Shown: piece by piece, positions 31,271-45,030 of the stretch
Layout of the letters: every line of letters begins with the position of its first letter
Position numbering within the stretch: position 1 is the stretch's first letter
NCBI GenBank assembly: GCA_934045075.1
Contig: OW203725.1
Coordinates: forward strand, 22,141,714-22,205,713
Source of the DNA: Yponomeuta sedellus
Taxonomy: Eukaryota > Arthropoda > Insecta > Lepidoptera > Yponomeutidae
Reading direction: 5' to 3'
DNA length: 64,000 nucleotides
Position numbers and translations under genes: made by a program
The notes under the pieces: model-generated
What the model saw: the letters and a program-made list of their open reading frames with translations, nothing else
The model's database searches: none
Told to the model about the DNA's origin: nothing

Positions 31271-31975
31271 CGTTACGAAACAAGTCGACACTGAAAAGCC
31301 GACACCAGTAACATTTTTGGTCGCTGCTACGACTTTGTTTCGGTCGCTGCGACAAAAATGGGGCAAATCCCGACACGGTAACATTTGGTTTTTAAGTTAC
31401 GACGCTGTATGGTAACATTGCGACGACTATTTCAGAAATCATTCGTTCATTCGTCAATTCATTCATTCTTTGCAACCTACAAGAAAGAAAATAAGTTAAT
31501 GTCATTATCAAAGAAAACTGTCTGTTTCACCATAATTATTTTGACAGCGTAAGTTTATTTTTGAAATTAATTAGTTTTAGACGTGTTGTGATAGTATAAT
31601 ATTAGTGGGAAAAGAAATTTGTCGTATTATTTAACCAAATACATCGAAAATCATCGATGGGCCATCATATAATTGCAATTTAACCAGTTTATTGAAATGT
31701 TTGCATAGTTTTCACTACAAGTTTTGTTCATTTTCTCGACTCCAGACCTTTTAGTTTAATCAAACTGTACACTTTTTACGCTAATAATATGATATTTAAT
31801 CAAAAATTGTCCATAAACTTACAAAAACATTTGTTTTCATAGTAAAGTTATTGTAGTCGTATTTGGTAAAAAAGTTACGACACTGCGTCGACTTGCAGAC
31901 ACAAAGTTACTGAATTTATAATATGGTGTCTCTCACTTTATTCTTTCCAGCGGTTCTGAAACTGTTAAATTGACA

Positions 31976-34601
<2,626 letters not shown>

Positions 34602-35421
34602 AAGGTGACGCTACTTGTCTGTTCTCCGACATTACTCGTACATCATTGGAATTATGTTTAGTGTAGCAATATAATTTTATTCGAGTTAAAACAGATGGAA
34701 ATTCACAATGTGAACTATACTGGGAGTAGAATTACCATCCGTTTTATCTCGAATAAAATAAAAAAATGTCTACACTGTCATTCGCTACCTAAGTCAGATT
34801 AGAGTATTACTGTTATTTCAATTATAAAATATATTTTTCTTTCAAATTTGGAAGTTTAGAGAAGCATTTAAGTTGATTTCGAGAAAGATTTTTAAAATTT
34901 TTTGTTACAATTATTATTTTTAACATGTATGGTAAAAATTATGTTGATTTTTAGAAACATTTTTAATAATTTTTTTTACGTTTATTTTTAACATTTATGT
35001 GAAATGCAACTAAAGGTACTGCAAAGATTTTCGCAATATCAGTCTAAAATTCGTAAAATTAGTCTAAATTAAGGAATTCGTTTTAAAGGAAGAATATTTC
35101 ACTTTAAACACGCATCATTATACTATGTGATTTAAATCTTCTATTTTTAAGAAAAGTGAATGTTTAGAATTTTCAGTTTTTCTTGCTAATATGTATCTAT
35201 ATATCTGCTATATTATGATAATCTTATCTAATAAACTATTTAAATAAACAAAACTATTATAAAGTGAAAGTAAGTATTTGGTACTACTAAATCTTAACGG
35301 GCTACCCCGTTAATCTAGAAAAACTGTGAAAAAAGAAGAAAATAATTTTTTTAATCAATTTTTTCTAGTTCTTACAGGTTTACGGGTTAGCGCCTATATA
35401 ATATTTAGTACTACTGAATAT
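34602..35421. other. Intergenic region between the two convergent transposon genes
   Basis: 820 bp, AT-rich. It holds the inverted repeat described below, several AATAAA-type polyadenylation words on + (about 34753 and 35240), and a CTAGAAAAACTG...TTTTTTCTAG fold near 35320-35370. No frame of interest. It presumably contains both 3' UTRs. Confidence 0.5.
34660..34777. mobile_element. MITE-like inverted repeat downstream of the DUF4806 gene
   Basis: AGTGTAGCAATATAATTTTATTCGAG...ACAGATGG is mirrored by CCATC...CTCGAATAAAATAAAAAAATGTCTACACT; arms of about 45 bp. It lies 60 bp after the stop codon. Confidence 0.55.
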
Positions 35422-38341
35422 TTACTTTCTTAATGTTGACAATATTGGAATAAATACCATCTTTGTAGTACAAATCATAGATAGAAGTTTACATTTGACG
35501 TCTTTTAAATTGTATTTCTTTAATTCCTCTTGCTCGTAAGGGAGTGATGTTGCAAAAATGTTTAAACGAGAAGAATTAAACGGTCGTTCAAAAAAATTGC
35601 ATTTGTTTTTTATACTTTCCCCGGTGATTTGTATGTTTCCTTGATCGAAACTTGCAAATTTCATCTCTACAATATTATTATCAGTAGTTAAGAACCATTT
35701 ATTTTTTGAATGTTTTGATAAGTGGTAATTTTCGTTTATTTTTACAGTAGTAAATACTTTTTCGCCTGTTTCCAACATAATTTCATTTTTAACAATAGGA
35801 TATCCTTGTTTAGATTTACAATCAATGAAATTTAAATGTGACATTTCCTGAATGCGCTTTGCTACTTGCTCTAGCGGTTTATCGCCTTTTCGTAAAAGGT
35901 TTTTTATTCGAAACAACATGCTTTCGAATGGATATGCGCTAAGAGAAGGTAGGGACCCAAACCTTGAAACATCATTTACAATATGGCATAAATTATGAAT
36001 ATTACTGCTCACAGAGTCACGACCGTAGATCTCTGCATATTTTTCTATGTAATCAATAAAAAGCTTTGCAGCTATGTGCCGGTAAGATGCATATTCATTG
36101 GAATAACAAATAGTAGTGGCACAAAATAATGTTAAAAAATGTTGATAAATTTCAAATGATAAGTGTTCTTTTAGCACTATTGGGCCAAAGTATAGCAAAA
36201 AGTTTTTGTATTCAGCAGCTTTCCAAAAGTGAAGGGTATCTAGTTCTCTCATTCTTCCCTGGTGTATTTCAGATGGAGTAGTGGTTTTAACTTCCACTAA
36301 TTTTCTGGAAACATCTTGAATTTCTCGTGCCGACCACTTTGTTTGAAAATTGTAACTGCCACTAGTCCATCCCAATAAACATCTCTTCATTACTCCTAAA
36401 TCCAATAAATGTAGAGCATCTGCAATCGTAAAGTCCTGAACAAGATCTATTGGTAGATCTTCGATTGGACTTTTTTCTTTGTGGTGATCTGGATCTAATT
36501 GATTTCTGAATGAATGGTCACTTCGTAAAGGCATGTCCGTCCTAGGAAAACTCATATGCCGTCCTCTTCTGTCGTACTCTCCGATTACTGAACATTTCAT
36601 GCACCCGTGATAGCTGTTAAATCCCACAGTACCTGAAAATTAAAAGTAAATCGGTTAATAACCACGAAGGTACAAAACAAATCATTTGCTGAGCAAGTGT
36701 TAAAGAAGATTGATTTATACAAATATTCGCAAATGTAGTTTCTTTTAATTGATTTATGTGTAAGTGCCCAGATACAAGGCAAAAGAAACTCAAATAATGT
36801 TTTTCATAATTACGATTTAGAACTCACCTTTAATAAAGCATCTCGCCGGTGTGTCACAAATGAAGCAACGAATTTTTATTGATAAGATTTTCTCTTGAAT
36901 AAGTAATCCATCTTGGAGTAAATTTGCGAGCTCGTTTACAAATGGACGCAAAAATAATTCCAACGGCGGTTTAGTGTTTCCAAAATATATTGCTATGACT
37001 AAAGGGGCAACTTCCAACCCGTCTAATTTACCCAAAATCGGCCAAAATTCATTTTTTGTACTCTTTGCTATAGGCAAGCCGTCTATGTTGAAAGACAAAG
37101 ATATGCATGATGGTAATTCTGTCATCATTTGAGACAAAATTTCCTTTAAACAATTCTCTAAGCCGTTATACCAATATTTTCCACAACCCATGGGTATTAT
37201 ATTGATTGTCTTTGGCGTTTTCAATAGAGTCCTAGAGTCTTTTGGTAAAAAATATTTGAAATCTGAGTTTGGATGTTCTCGCAATATAGAAAGTAAGTCA
37301 TTTAAGGCAGTGTGAGGAACTTGACGCTTAATTGCCCATTGCTGAATTTTTTCTTTTGTTTTGATAGAAGGTTCATTATCGTCAGTATCTGATGACTCGT
37401 TGCTCAGTGCAGCTTCAAAATCTTCGGTTTCTACAGAAAAAGTATTGGAATCGGAACCGTCATCGGCAGAAAATTCGGCACCACTTGATTCAGAATTATT
37501 TATTTGATTTACAGAAGCTGCATCGACGGCGTTAGAAGGTATCAAAATTTTGTCGTTTAATCCTGAATTATTTGTATTATCATTTTGACTGTCAGATGCT
37601 GAAGACCGTGCATTAGATACATTACCTGAAATTTAATAAAACGTTTTTTAACCAAACAATACGTAAATTTAATCAGGTAAGTACCTTTTTGTTGTTTTTA
37701 AAGCACAAACCCGTGCTAAGGATTAAATTTAGAAGAAATAAAGAATATAAAAATTAAATTAAATTATTAAATTTTTAATTTCTTTATTTCTTCTAAATTC
37801 AATCCTTAGCACGGGTTAGTCCTTTAGAAACAACAAAAAGTTTATAAAGCCTGGCAAAATCGTTTCCATAGATTTTCTATCTGCAAAGATAGAACTTTGG
37901 GATTGTGAAGACGTCTTCTTCACAATAGATGGCGCCAACGTCTCGGAAGACGGTAGATATGAGGTAGGTATTAAGAATTTTCACTGGATCTGCTACCTGC
38001 TTGGGTGGCCTAATTGGTAAGGTGCTCGCCCCAGATAGGCGAATGATCTGGGTTCTAATCCCAGCTCAAGTGAAAATTTTTAATTTCTTTATTCCAGGTA
38101 AGTACCTACATATTTACTTTTACTAGACTAAATATCCTCAAATTAAAATAAATAACTACAAGACAATAATTGTATTAAATTATGTTTTAAGAAGATAAAG
38201 ATGATCTAGATAGGTACGATATATTATATTATAAATTAAGCACTCACTTATTGGATCTTGATTTCGTCTTACAAAATCATTGATTTTCCTGTAGTAAGTC
38301 GATGTGTGCCGGAAATAACGTTTTTTCGGCTGCTTACTCAT
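35422..38341 (-). CDS. Tnp2-like (CACTA/CMC) DDE transposase, 700 aa, three exons
   Basis: Exons on -: 38341-38248, 37625-36828 and 36632-35422. Donors are AA|GTGAGT and AAG|GTGAGT, acceptors TTTCAG|GTAATG and TTTCAG|GTACTG; phases agree and the sum is 2,103 nt with one terminal stop. The start ATG opens MSKQPKKRYFRHTSTYYRK, a basic N-terminus usual for this family. About 33-120 is acidic/serine-rich. Catalytic landmarks match the CMC pattern as I know it: D213 in NIDGLP, D289 in CDTPAR, the zinc-type pairs C308-x2-C311 (CMKC) and H510-x3-H514 (HNLCH), and E534 in YPFES. RSDHSFRNQ, SPIEDLPIDLV and AYPFESMLFRIKNLLR are typical neighbours. No break is visible, so the protein could be active: it would cut and paste the element by binding its ends. 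The long first intron (37626-38247) has been invaded by repeats. Confidence 0.9.
37682..37842. mobile_element. Foldback repeat in transposase intron 1
   Basis: CTTTTTGTTGTTT(T/C)TAAAG...CAAACCCGTGCTAAGGATT...AGAAGAAATAAAG and its reverse complement form arms of about 60 bp around a 35-bp AT-rich loop. The arms contain the ACCCGTGCTAAGGA word of the SINE-A tail. Confidence 0.65.
37985..38098 (+). mobile_element. tRNA-derived SINE head in transposase intron 1
   Basis: CTTGGGTGGCCTAATTGGTAAGG (box A) through CTGGGTTCTAATCCCAGCTCAAG (box B) folds as a cloverleaf: acceptor CTTGGGT/GCTCAAG, anticodon stem TCGCC/GGCGA with loop CCAGATA. It is followed by AATTTTTAATTTCTTTATTCC. Base 33 of the loop is C, so it is a SINE promoter rather than a tRNA gene. 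Confidence 0.65.
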
Positions 38342-38604
38342 ACTCGTACCTAATTGGCATACAATTCCGATATATTTGAGAACCAGGTGTAGCTGGTTGA
38401 TATTTTTATGCTTATTTTGGTAACATTTTGTTTTGGAATTATGACGTAACATTACGAAACTTTGTGTACATGAATATCATTCCAGTAACAAAGTTGCCAT
38501 TACGTTACAACACATTTCATCTTTGATTGTTCGCTTGTTGAAAACTCAACGCAATATGTATGAAATAAAGTTGACACAAATCCGTACATATTGTGTTGAC
38601 TCAT

Positions 38605-38765
38605 CGACTACAAAGAGTTACTGAAACACTATCCGGAAAACTGTGTAGACACTGTTACAACACATGTAAACCAAACTGAAGTCGTCACAAATGCATACGT
38701 ATTTTGTCGACACAACGACTACAAAGAGTTACTGAAACACTATCCGGAAAACTGTGTAAACACTA
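38605..38765 (-). repeat. 111-bp subterminal direct duplication in the transposon right end
   Basis: CGACTACAAAGAGTTACTG...CACTATCCGGAAAACTGTGTA starts at 38605 and again at 38716. It is a candidate set of transposase-binding sites. Confidence 0.65.
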
Positions 38766-38855
38766 ATACCACACATATAAACCGAAACGCACACAGTCGC
38801 ATTGTTTCGAAACAATAACGGAACTTTGTCAATTTGTTACTGACTCAAATATTTT

Positions 38856-38878
38856 GCGACCAAAAAATGCTATCTGGG
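38856..38878 (-). repeat. Right terminal inverted repeat of the CACTA-like transposon
   Basis: Ends ACCAAAAAATGCTATCTGGG, then the TA duplication. Confidence 0.85.
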
Positions 38879-39045
38879 TATTGCTAACCACGCTTAGTGA
38901 CTGTTCTAATTTATCAAAAAATGATTGTAAATTCTTGTTTTTAGGTACTCTGTATGTGCATACAATTATTATGTTGTTACTGGTTGACTCTATGGCACAG
39001 CATTCAAAAACAGAGTCAGCGGACATCACTTTTCACTATATAAGG
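38879..39045 (-). pseudogene. LINE endonuclease fragment, proximal part
   Basis: On - it reads SVFECCAIESTSNNIIIVCTYR, PKNKNLQSFFDKLEQSLS, VVSN and is cut by the 7.6-kb transposon. IIIVCTYR-P is the conserved strand of LINE endonucleases that precedes GDFN, and the GDFN block is found at the other border (31217-31247). Confidence 0.7.
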
Positions 39046-39058
39046 TCGGTTTCAGCAG

Positions 39059-39245
39059 ATTGATCAATGAAACGCCTGATGATTGCTACGACGCACCCTT
39101 GACGGTTAAAGCTGCAAAAGTGAAAGACGTAAAGCGTTTGCTTGAACATGGTTCCGAAACTGAAAGACATTTTTATGAGGATCTATTTCGTGATTATCAG
39201 GATCCTGTAAGCGAGGAAATTGACTCTCCAGATGAAGTTGAGTAG
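39059..39245 (+). pseudogene. Possible last exon of the outer element's transposase
   Basis: After an acceptor-like TCGGTTTCAGCAG, a 61-residue reading (INETPDDCYDAPLTVKAAKV, KDVKRLLEHG, HFYEDLFRDYQDP, ending in acidic residues) runs to TAG, 310 bp inside the right end of the outer element. Composition looks coding and position fits a terminal transposase exon, but I do not recognise the family and no earlier exon survives. Confidence 0.4.
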
Positions 39246-39556
39246 TACTCAAAATTTGTATGAGTGCTGTTTTAGGTCCTGCAATAAAATTACTAAGTCC
39301 TTTAATTATCCGTAAAAAATCACTAAGTCCTTGGTTTAGGAATAAGTCCATTTTTTTTGTATTTTTGTAACGAGATTCGTTCTAACATTTAGGTTCTGTT
39401 TGTTTCACTAAATAAAACTATTTGATTTGTACTATCGCGTGTAATTTTTTCAGATTTTTTAAGCGATACGTATTATTTCCGCACAAGTTTGAAACCTAAA
39501 AACATCAATATCTCAAAAGTTACTTTTTGGACTAAGGGATTTCTTGAATTGGGTCA

Positions 39557-39872
39557 CCATTTAATTCCACCCATTCCGGGAGCTTGGTTGTGGAATTTTT
39601 AGCCACTAAGTAGCGGGTTAGTGCATTATAAAAAAAATATAATGTGGGTACAGCGATATCATTCCGATGTAAAACCTAACTGCAAAATAGGTACTCGGGG
39701 CTGCAAGTGATCCAAATTACTTCAGCCAGATGTCGCTGCCTGTACGTAATACAGAGAATATTGTAAAGAGGTTCGAAATTTCGCTGATGCCGGTGATTCG
39801 CTCATTAGCTCAGTTGGAAAGAGCGTTAAAATGTCCTTAGCACGGGTTAGTGCATTAAAAAATATATATAAT
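39557..39872 (+). mobile_element. SINE-A right part, degenerate
   Basis: Resumes with AATTCCACCCATTCCGGGAGC, folds back into TGGAATTTTTAGCC, then continues GCGGGTTAGTGCATT, the 120-bp spacer, the CAGATGTCGCTGCC leader, and a truncated second head (CTCATTAGCTCAGTTGG) that jumps to the tail. Confidence 0.6.
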
Positions 39873-39894
39873 AACGTAGTTATAGTCAAATATA

Positions 39895-40205
39895 TACCGC
39901 AGGACGGATAAGCGTTCAGGTAGACTGGTTCTTGAGTAGAGACCTTGAATCTTCCAACGTAGCGAAGGACGCCCTGAGACCAGGTGGAGCGACCACATTC
40001 GCAAAGCGGTGGGCAGTGACTGGAAGAGGAGAGCCGAAGATCGGACTTATTGGCGTAGGTATAATCAGATTATTACCGCAGTACCGATAACCGTTGGGGT
40101 AGACTGGTTCTTGAGTGGAGACCGCGAATCGGCAAACGTAGCGTAGGACGTCCTGTGACCAGGTGGAGCGACGCTATTTCAGTCAGATCCAGCAGTGTAC
40201 TGACA
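39895..40205 (+). repeat. Two tandem RTE-like LINE ends
   Basis: TAGACTGGTTCTTGAGT(A/G)GAGACC...GACCAGGTGGAGCGAC occurs at 39920-39990 and 40098-40172, the first followed by GGGCAGTGACTGGAAGAGGAG. Same family as 30645. Confidence 0.55.
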
Positions 40206-40299
40206 CTGGCTGATTATGATGATAGCATTTTCAATTAATATTAAAATCTAACGGAATTAAGAAATCACATTCAGTAATTCAGCGCCCCCTGCAGTACAA

Positions 40300-40445
40300 T
40301 TCTACCAAACTGCGATCCCCAACCCGCATGCCCAGCGTGGGGATTATGGGCATTACCCACTAATGATGGCACAACCTTGCGCTCATTTGGGAAGAGCTAT
40401 GTCCAGCAGTGGACTAATATAGCCTGAAGAAGAAGAAGAAGAAGA
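40300..40445 (+). repeat. Dispersed repeat ending in GAAGAAGAAG
   Basis: CCCGCATGCCCAGCGTGGGG, GGCATTACCCACTAATGATGG, CCAGCAGTGGACTAATATAGCC and a GAA run. Confidence 0.5.
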
Positions 40446-40559
40446 TTCAGTAATTCACAACAATCTATACTACGGCTCACAGGTCACATGGTCAAACCAC
40501 GGGTCTTTGAATGAAGTAAGAAAAGACAATATTTCGCCGTTTAGAATTTCTCTTTCTGA

Positions 40560-40738
40560 GAGATGTTTTAGATGTTTTTCTTCGCAAAACGGCTCGAACG
40601 AATTTTGTAAAATTTGGTATGGAGTTAGCTGATACTCTAGATTAACACATAGGCTATGTTTTACTGCGGGAAAATATCTTATTCCCATGGGAAAATTTAT
40701 AAGTCGCGGGTAACATCGCGGGGAACAGCTATTAAGCT
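40560..40738 (+). mobile_element. Helitron-like 3' part
   Basis: TTGGTATGGAGTTAGCTGATAC, GCGGGAAAATATCTTATTCCC and CGCGGGGAACAGCTA match the better copy at 56.94-57.13 kb. A SINE-D end (TTGAAATTGCCAATCCGCG...GTGCCCAGCAGTGG) follows to 40815. Confidence 0.45.
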
Positions 40739-41074
40739 TATATACCTCAGCGATTGAAATTGCCAATCCGCGTACTATAAGAGAAGGCCTGTGCCCAGCA
40801 GTGGAATGTATAGCTATAAGCTACAGAAATATAAAAAATACCTCTGTGACTATTCAACACTTCTATCGGCGACTGTACCCGCGTCTTAAGAATGTTTTTA
40901 TTCTTCAAGCTGGCTGCTTGGCGCCGCGGGGAAGTAAACTGTTGCTCCTTCAAGTACGAGAGAATCTGGAAGAGAAATGCTATCGGCCGTTACGCGCTCA
41001 TATTCTAAAGCTGACAACGCCAAGGCTTTGGGATACGGTAGCAAATGCCGTGATTTGTGGTCATACGCGCAAAT

Positions 41075-41286
41075 GCAGAGATAACATAACATTTACATAC
41101 AAGCACATACATTGCTTCTGGTCCCACACTGGGATACCCTGTGTCGTGGGAACCAGAAACAGCGACATCAAGAACATGTAAACATCCAAGACCTGGAGTT
41201 CTTTTTTGTCCCCAGCCGGGGTTCGAAACCGGGACCTATCGCATGGTAGGCAGATGCGCTACCACTGCGCCGACCACAGAGGTCCC
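41075..41286 (-). mobile_element. tRNA-derived SINE (family F)
   Basis: Reverse-strand copy: body ACATACATTGCTTCTGG, CCTGTGTCGTGGGAACCAG, AAACATCCAAGACCTGG, then the tRNA-like head 41212-41283 with GGGGTTCGAAACCGGG (box B) and GCGCTACCACTGCG (box A). The forward copy is at 53.55 kb. 40816-41074 is unassigned. Confidence 0.65.
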
Positions 41287-41444
41287 CGAGAAGCTCGCCT
41301 TTGTACATGTTATGTCCTATGTATGATCCTGTAATGTCCTGTTAAATGTTTCGTATAATAATGTTGTGGCACTGTTGGTGGACGTGACAGCTGCCTAGTA
41401 AAGAACATTTTTATTAATTAATTAAAGTAATTTATTACTATTGA

Positions 41445-41860
41445 AGCGCTCGTGGCCTAGTGGTACCGAGTGACTGAAATCAATCGCTTGGGTTGAGCAA
41501 CAGCAGGCGCGTTCAGGTGCTGGATGGGTGACAATCCTGTGACTACCGCTAGTAGCATTTTTTCCGAGCGTTTCCGTGCTTCGCAAGGCATGTTAATTGG
41601 CTTGACGTGTCTTGCGAAGCAAGGATATGGCTTATCGACTGCCATTAAATGACAGCTGTTGTTGCCGACTGTCATGTAATGGCAGTCGATAAGCCATATC
41701 ACAGGCCCTATAGGATGCTTGATAATTTCTAACAGTAAGGCCCGCCGCTGTCTTACAATCCTCAACCATCCCGGACTTGGCGTGTTAGAGTATGGTCAAA
41801 CCTTTATGCGATGCAGGAAGAGACCCGTGCCCCAGCAGTGGGGACATATAAGGGTCGATG
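41445..41860 (+). mobile_element. 5S-like SINE (family B) with internal duplication
   Basis: CTCGTGGCCTAGTGGTACCGAGTG, GCGCGTTCAGGTGCTGGATGGGTGAC, CCGTGCTTCGCAAGGC, then a repeated GACTGCCATTAAATGACAGC/GTCATGTAATGGCAGTCG hairpin, and the 3' half to GTGGGGACATATAAGGG. 41861-42290 holds nothing else. Confidence 0.65.
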
Positions 41861-42290
41861 TAGATATCGATCTACTTAGATGGTTACACATCATGCCATA
41901 TATCTAACTCGTGATTGTAATATGAAGTTTGTTCAGGAGATCCGATCAGCAACGTATTCGGGTACGCAGTGGCTCCCCGCCGCTAGCGTGCGACGTGAAG
42001 TCACTTTCAAACCCCACTCGGTTCCCTTTTTCTTTTTTAAAACTACCCCCCATTATTTTTAGTATGTTTAAGCTTGTCAATTTAATGTGTACATAACCAC
42101 AGTCAATAATTATTCAATAACATGGTGGCTGATGCAACTATCATTATCAATTTACCTACTTTATTCGATAATACTTACGTATATAATTAGATATATCATG
42201 CAAAATCATGACAATTGTTTGCTGCACTAGTAAAGTTCGACCGTTTTTTCCCTTTTCAGCCCCTCTATCGTGTAACGTCCCACTATTTTT

Positions 42291-42550
42291 CACGGCGGCC
42301 TCGGTGGCGCAGTGGTTTGGCACGGTGTCTGTTAAACCGAAGGTCTCGGGATCGATCCCCGGCCGGGTCAAACTAGTAAACGAACTTTTCTAGTTTGTCT
42401 CGGGCCTTGGATTTTACCTATGTATTTATTGTATTAAATCTATCGCCGAGTTAACACCTGTAACACAAGTAATTTAGTTGTACTTATAGTATAGGGCTAA
42501 CGAGATCTGTGCAATATGTCTATGAATATTTATTTACTTATTTATTATTA
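42291..42550 (+). mobile_element. tRNA-derived SINE (family G)
   Basis: Head GGCGGCCTCGGTGGCGCAGTGG...CTCGGGATCGATCCCCGGCC, then AAACGAACTTTTCTAGTTTGTC, CGGGCCTTGG, ATCTATCGCCGAGTTAACACC, AGGGCTAACGAGATCTG and a TATTTATT tail. The reverse copy is at 49.1 kb. Confidence 0.65.
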
Positions 42551-42554
42551 TTAA

Positions 42555-42650
42555 GAGAAAGATCGAGCGAACGAGCGAACGAAAAAACGAATAAATGAAC
42601 GAACGAACAAAGAAATGAAAGATCGGGCGAACAAATGAATGAACAAACAG
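42555..42650 (+). repeat. Degenerate (GAAC)n/(GAAT)n simple repeat
   Basis: GAGCGAACGAGCGAACG...GAACGAACGAACAAAG...AACAAATGAATGAAC. 42651-43100 has no other feature. Confidence 0.7.
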
Positions 42651-43106
42651 CCCACAAATTATTACTAATAATAATACTTAAATAAATTTTATTTTCCAGA
42701 AGAAGTAAATAGAAAAACAAATAGATTTGATTTCGTTTCTGAGGGACTGGAGCGTGTAAGTTCATTCATTGTGGTCCTCACGAAATTTTCAGGCACATTC
42801 GTCTATTCAAATATTCGCTGTGTCCTGCGAGCTTGCTGAAAAAATACAGAAAAAGGAGAGAAATTCCATACGAAATCAGTACATTCGTCTAGACAACCCA
42901 AGTCACAGTTTTATAGCTGAAACATTTCAGGTTTGAAAAAAAATATTCTGTTTGGATTCGAACAAAATTGGCATGCTTTGGAGTAGTAAGTGTCTATATT
43001 TTTCAATATTCAATGAAATCAATGGGCCTTCTACGTGAGTCAAGCCTTTTTCCTTTACCTTGCGTATAATATAATTGACATTACTAATCTCATAAGAATA
43101 TGAGAG

Positions 43107-43190
43107 GTGCTATCGGAATGCGGAGGTGCTAGAATGCTGGCTTCTCGGTCGAGAGTTCGCGGGTTCTAATCCCAACATCTATCAAAGTTT
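43107..43190 (+). mobile_element. tRNA-like SINE head
   Basis: GAGGTGCTAGAATGCTGGC...GTTCGCGGGTTCTAATCCCAACA; related to the copy at 26110. 43191-43575 is unassigned. Confidence 0.45.
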
Positions 43191-43576
43191 AAGTAATAAT
43201 AATCATGATAGTACGAATTTCAAATAAAACTTGCAATATAACAAGTAAGCAATACATTCAAGATAACAGGCCAGCGCTGGCTTAAACTAACGTTCCGAAT
43301 CATAATACCAGAAAATATGCTAATATACAGGGTTATTTTAAAATACGCAATTATTAAAACACTTCAATTATAGTTTGTGCAGGGCCATCAATTTTACTCT
43401 TTGCTGGCCAAACACTTGTTTTAATTTTTTCTTTTCTTTTTTAGTCATATTTTTTATGTCATACTATTTTAATTACTTTGTGCGTTACCGAAGTCACAAC
43501 TGCCGGCAAATAACTGTCCCACATAAAACATGCCCGTTGCATTTAAGCTTCAAATAAACCATTAACAAATAAACAG

Positions 43577-43768
43577 CGCCGTGTAATGGCAGTCGTTAAC
43601 CCATGTCAGAGGCCTTATGGGCGGCTTGCTGACTTCTGACGGTAACGCCCGCCCCTGTCTTACAATCCTCCTCCAACCCGGACTTGGCCCGCGTGGTATG
43701 GCCTAACCTTCCTGCAATGCAGAAAGTGACCCGTGTTCCCGCAGTGGGTACATACAAAGGGTTGATAC
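43577..43768 (+). mobile_element. 5S-like SINE (family B), 3' half
   Basis: GTGTAATGGCAGTCGTTAACCC, GAGGCCTTATGGGCGGC, CCTCCAACCCGGACTTGG, GTATGGCCTAACC and GGTACATACAAAGGGTTGATA. Confidence 0.65.
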
Positions 43769-43949
43769 CAATCAAACAGAGCCATAAAGACGAAAAACTC
43801 CAAATATATTTTTTTTCGAAGGACGGAAAGTGTACACAAAAAAATGAAAGTCATAAGTTAAAAGTATTGGAAGTGATAAAATGTAACCGACATGTATTGC
43901 ACGTTTTTTGGCTGTTTCGAAACCCTAAACTCAATCAGATTCGCAGCAA

Positions 43950-44192
43950 AACAGTCTGTTAGCTTTTAGAATATACCTCGGGCTCTAGAGTAAGCTTCGG
44001 TTTTCGCCGAAAGCACACGAGTGTAACTACGTCCTGCTCTGCATAAAACTTAAATAAGGTGTTAATGACACCTAATTTCGAAATCGGAACTTAATATGAA
44101 CTTAATATGTTCCGATATTTCTATTACACGAATATATCCGATTCTATCGGATAGTAGCCGAGATATATTAAAACGCAAACAGACTGTACCTA
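43950..44192. mobile_element. MITE AGTCTGTTAGC, copy 2
   Basis: ACAGTCTGTTAGCTTTTAGAATATACCTCGG at the left, GTAGCCGAGATATATT...CAAACAGACTG at the right. Same core as copy 1. Confidence 0.7.
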
Positions 44193-44644
44193 AGTTGTCT
44201 TGTTACGAAATCCAGTATTCGTGTCGGGCGACAGTATTTTCACACCCCGTAGAGCGAATGCGAAGTAAAAGAACCCTAAAAACTTAAAAAATAAAGCCTC
44301 TAAAAGAAAATAATCGGTGCCACCAAAATCGATATCGGGCTCACGACTATGCAGCCGACTCTATGCAACTAGTATTGCGTGTGGCACGCCACTAAAACGG
44401 TCTATCCAAAAAACGACCCTATAAACGTCTCCACTTTCACACAAATGACAGCCGTAAAGCCAAGCCAGAAGGGGTGTTTTCGATCGATTGTGAGGGGTTA
44501 GATGGGGTGTTTTGGCAAGGAAACACAGCCTTATCATATTGCTTGTACGATTCGCGGGTTGCGAAAGGTGACTCACAGATATTGGATAGCCATTCCTGTT
44601 ATTTGAAATTTCATTTTTATTTTGACTGCACGTAATATGCATCT

Positions 44645-44812
44645 AGTCTGTTAGCTTTTAGAATATACCTCGGCTGCTATCGGATATATTCGTGTAATAG
44701 AAATATCGGAACTAATATGACACTCAATTTCGAAATTAGAACGAAAATCGGCGAAAATTTGCGAAAACCGAAGCCTACTAGAGCCCGAGGTATATTCTAA
44801 AAGCTAACAGTT
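44645..44812. mobile_element. MITE AGTCTGTTAGC, copy 3 (inverted core, shortened)
   Basis: CTAGTCTGTTAGCTTTTAGAA...CTCGG to CCCGAGGTATATTCTAAAAGCTAACAG, with the core in the opposite sense to copies 1 and 2. 44193-44640 has no other feature. Confidence 0.65.
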
Positions 44813-44842
44813 TTTGCCTCTATGTAGTCTATATGCGTTCCT

Positions 44843-45030
44843 TTGCAGGGGACACGCCTTCATCAGAAAGTGAGAGTATGAGCTTAATTACAACGGGTGC
44901 CCACCGCGGATTGGCAATTTCAAGCGCCGAGATAGTTGAATATCTTAGACACTGGGGTTTCCTCGCGGTGTTTTCCTTCGCTGTTAGCGAGTGGTTTTGC
45001 TACTATAACTTCGCAAATGCATTTAAGAAA
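44843..45030 (-). mobile_element. SINE family D fragment
   Basis: GCAGGGGACACGCCTTCATC, GCCCACCGCGGATTGGCAATTTCAAGC, GGTTTCCTCGCGGTGTTTTCC, TTAGCGAGTGG. The head is lost. Confidence 0.55.
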
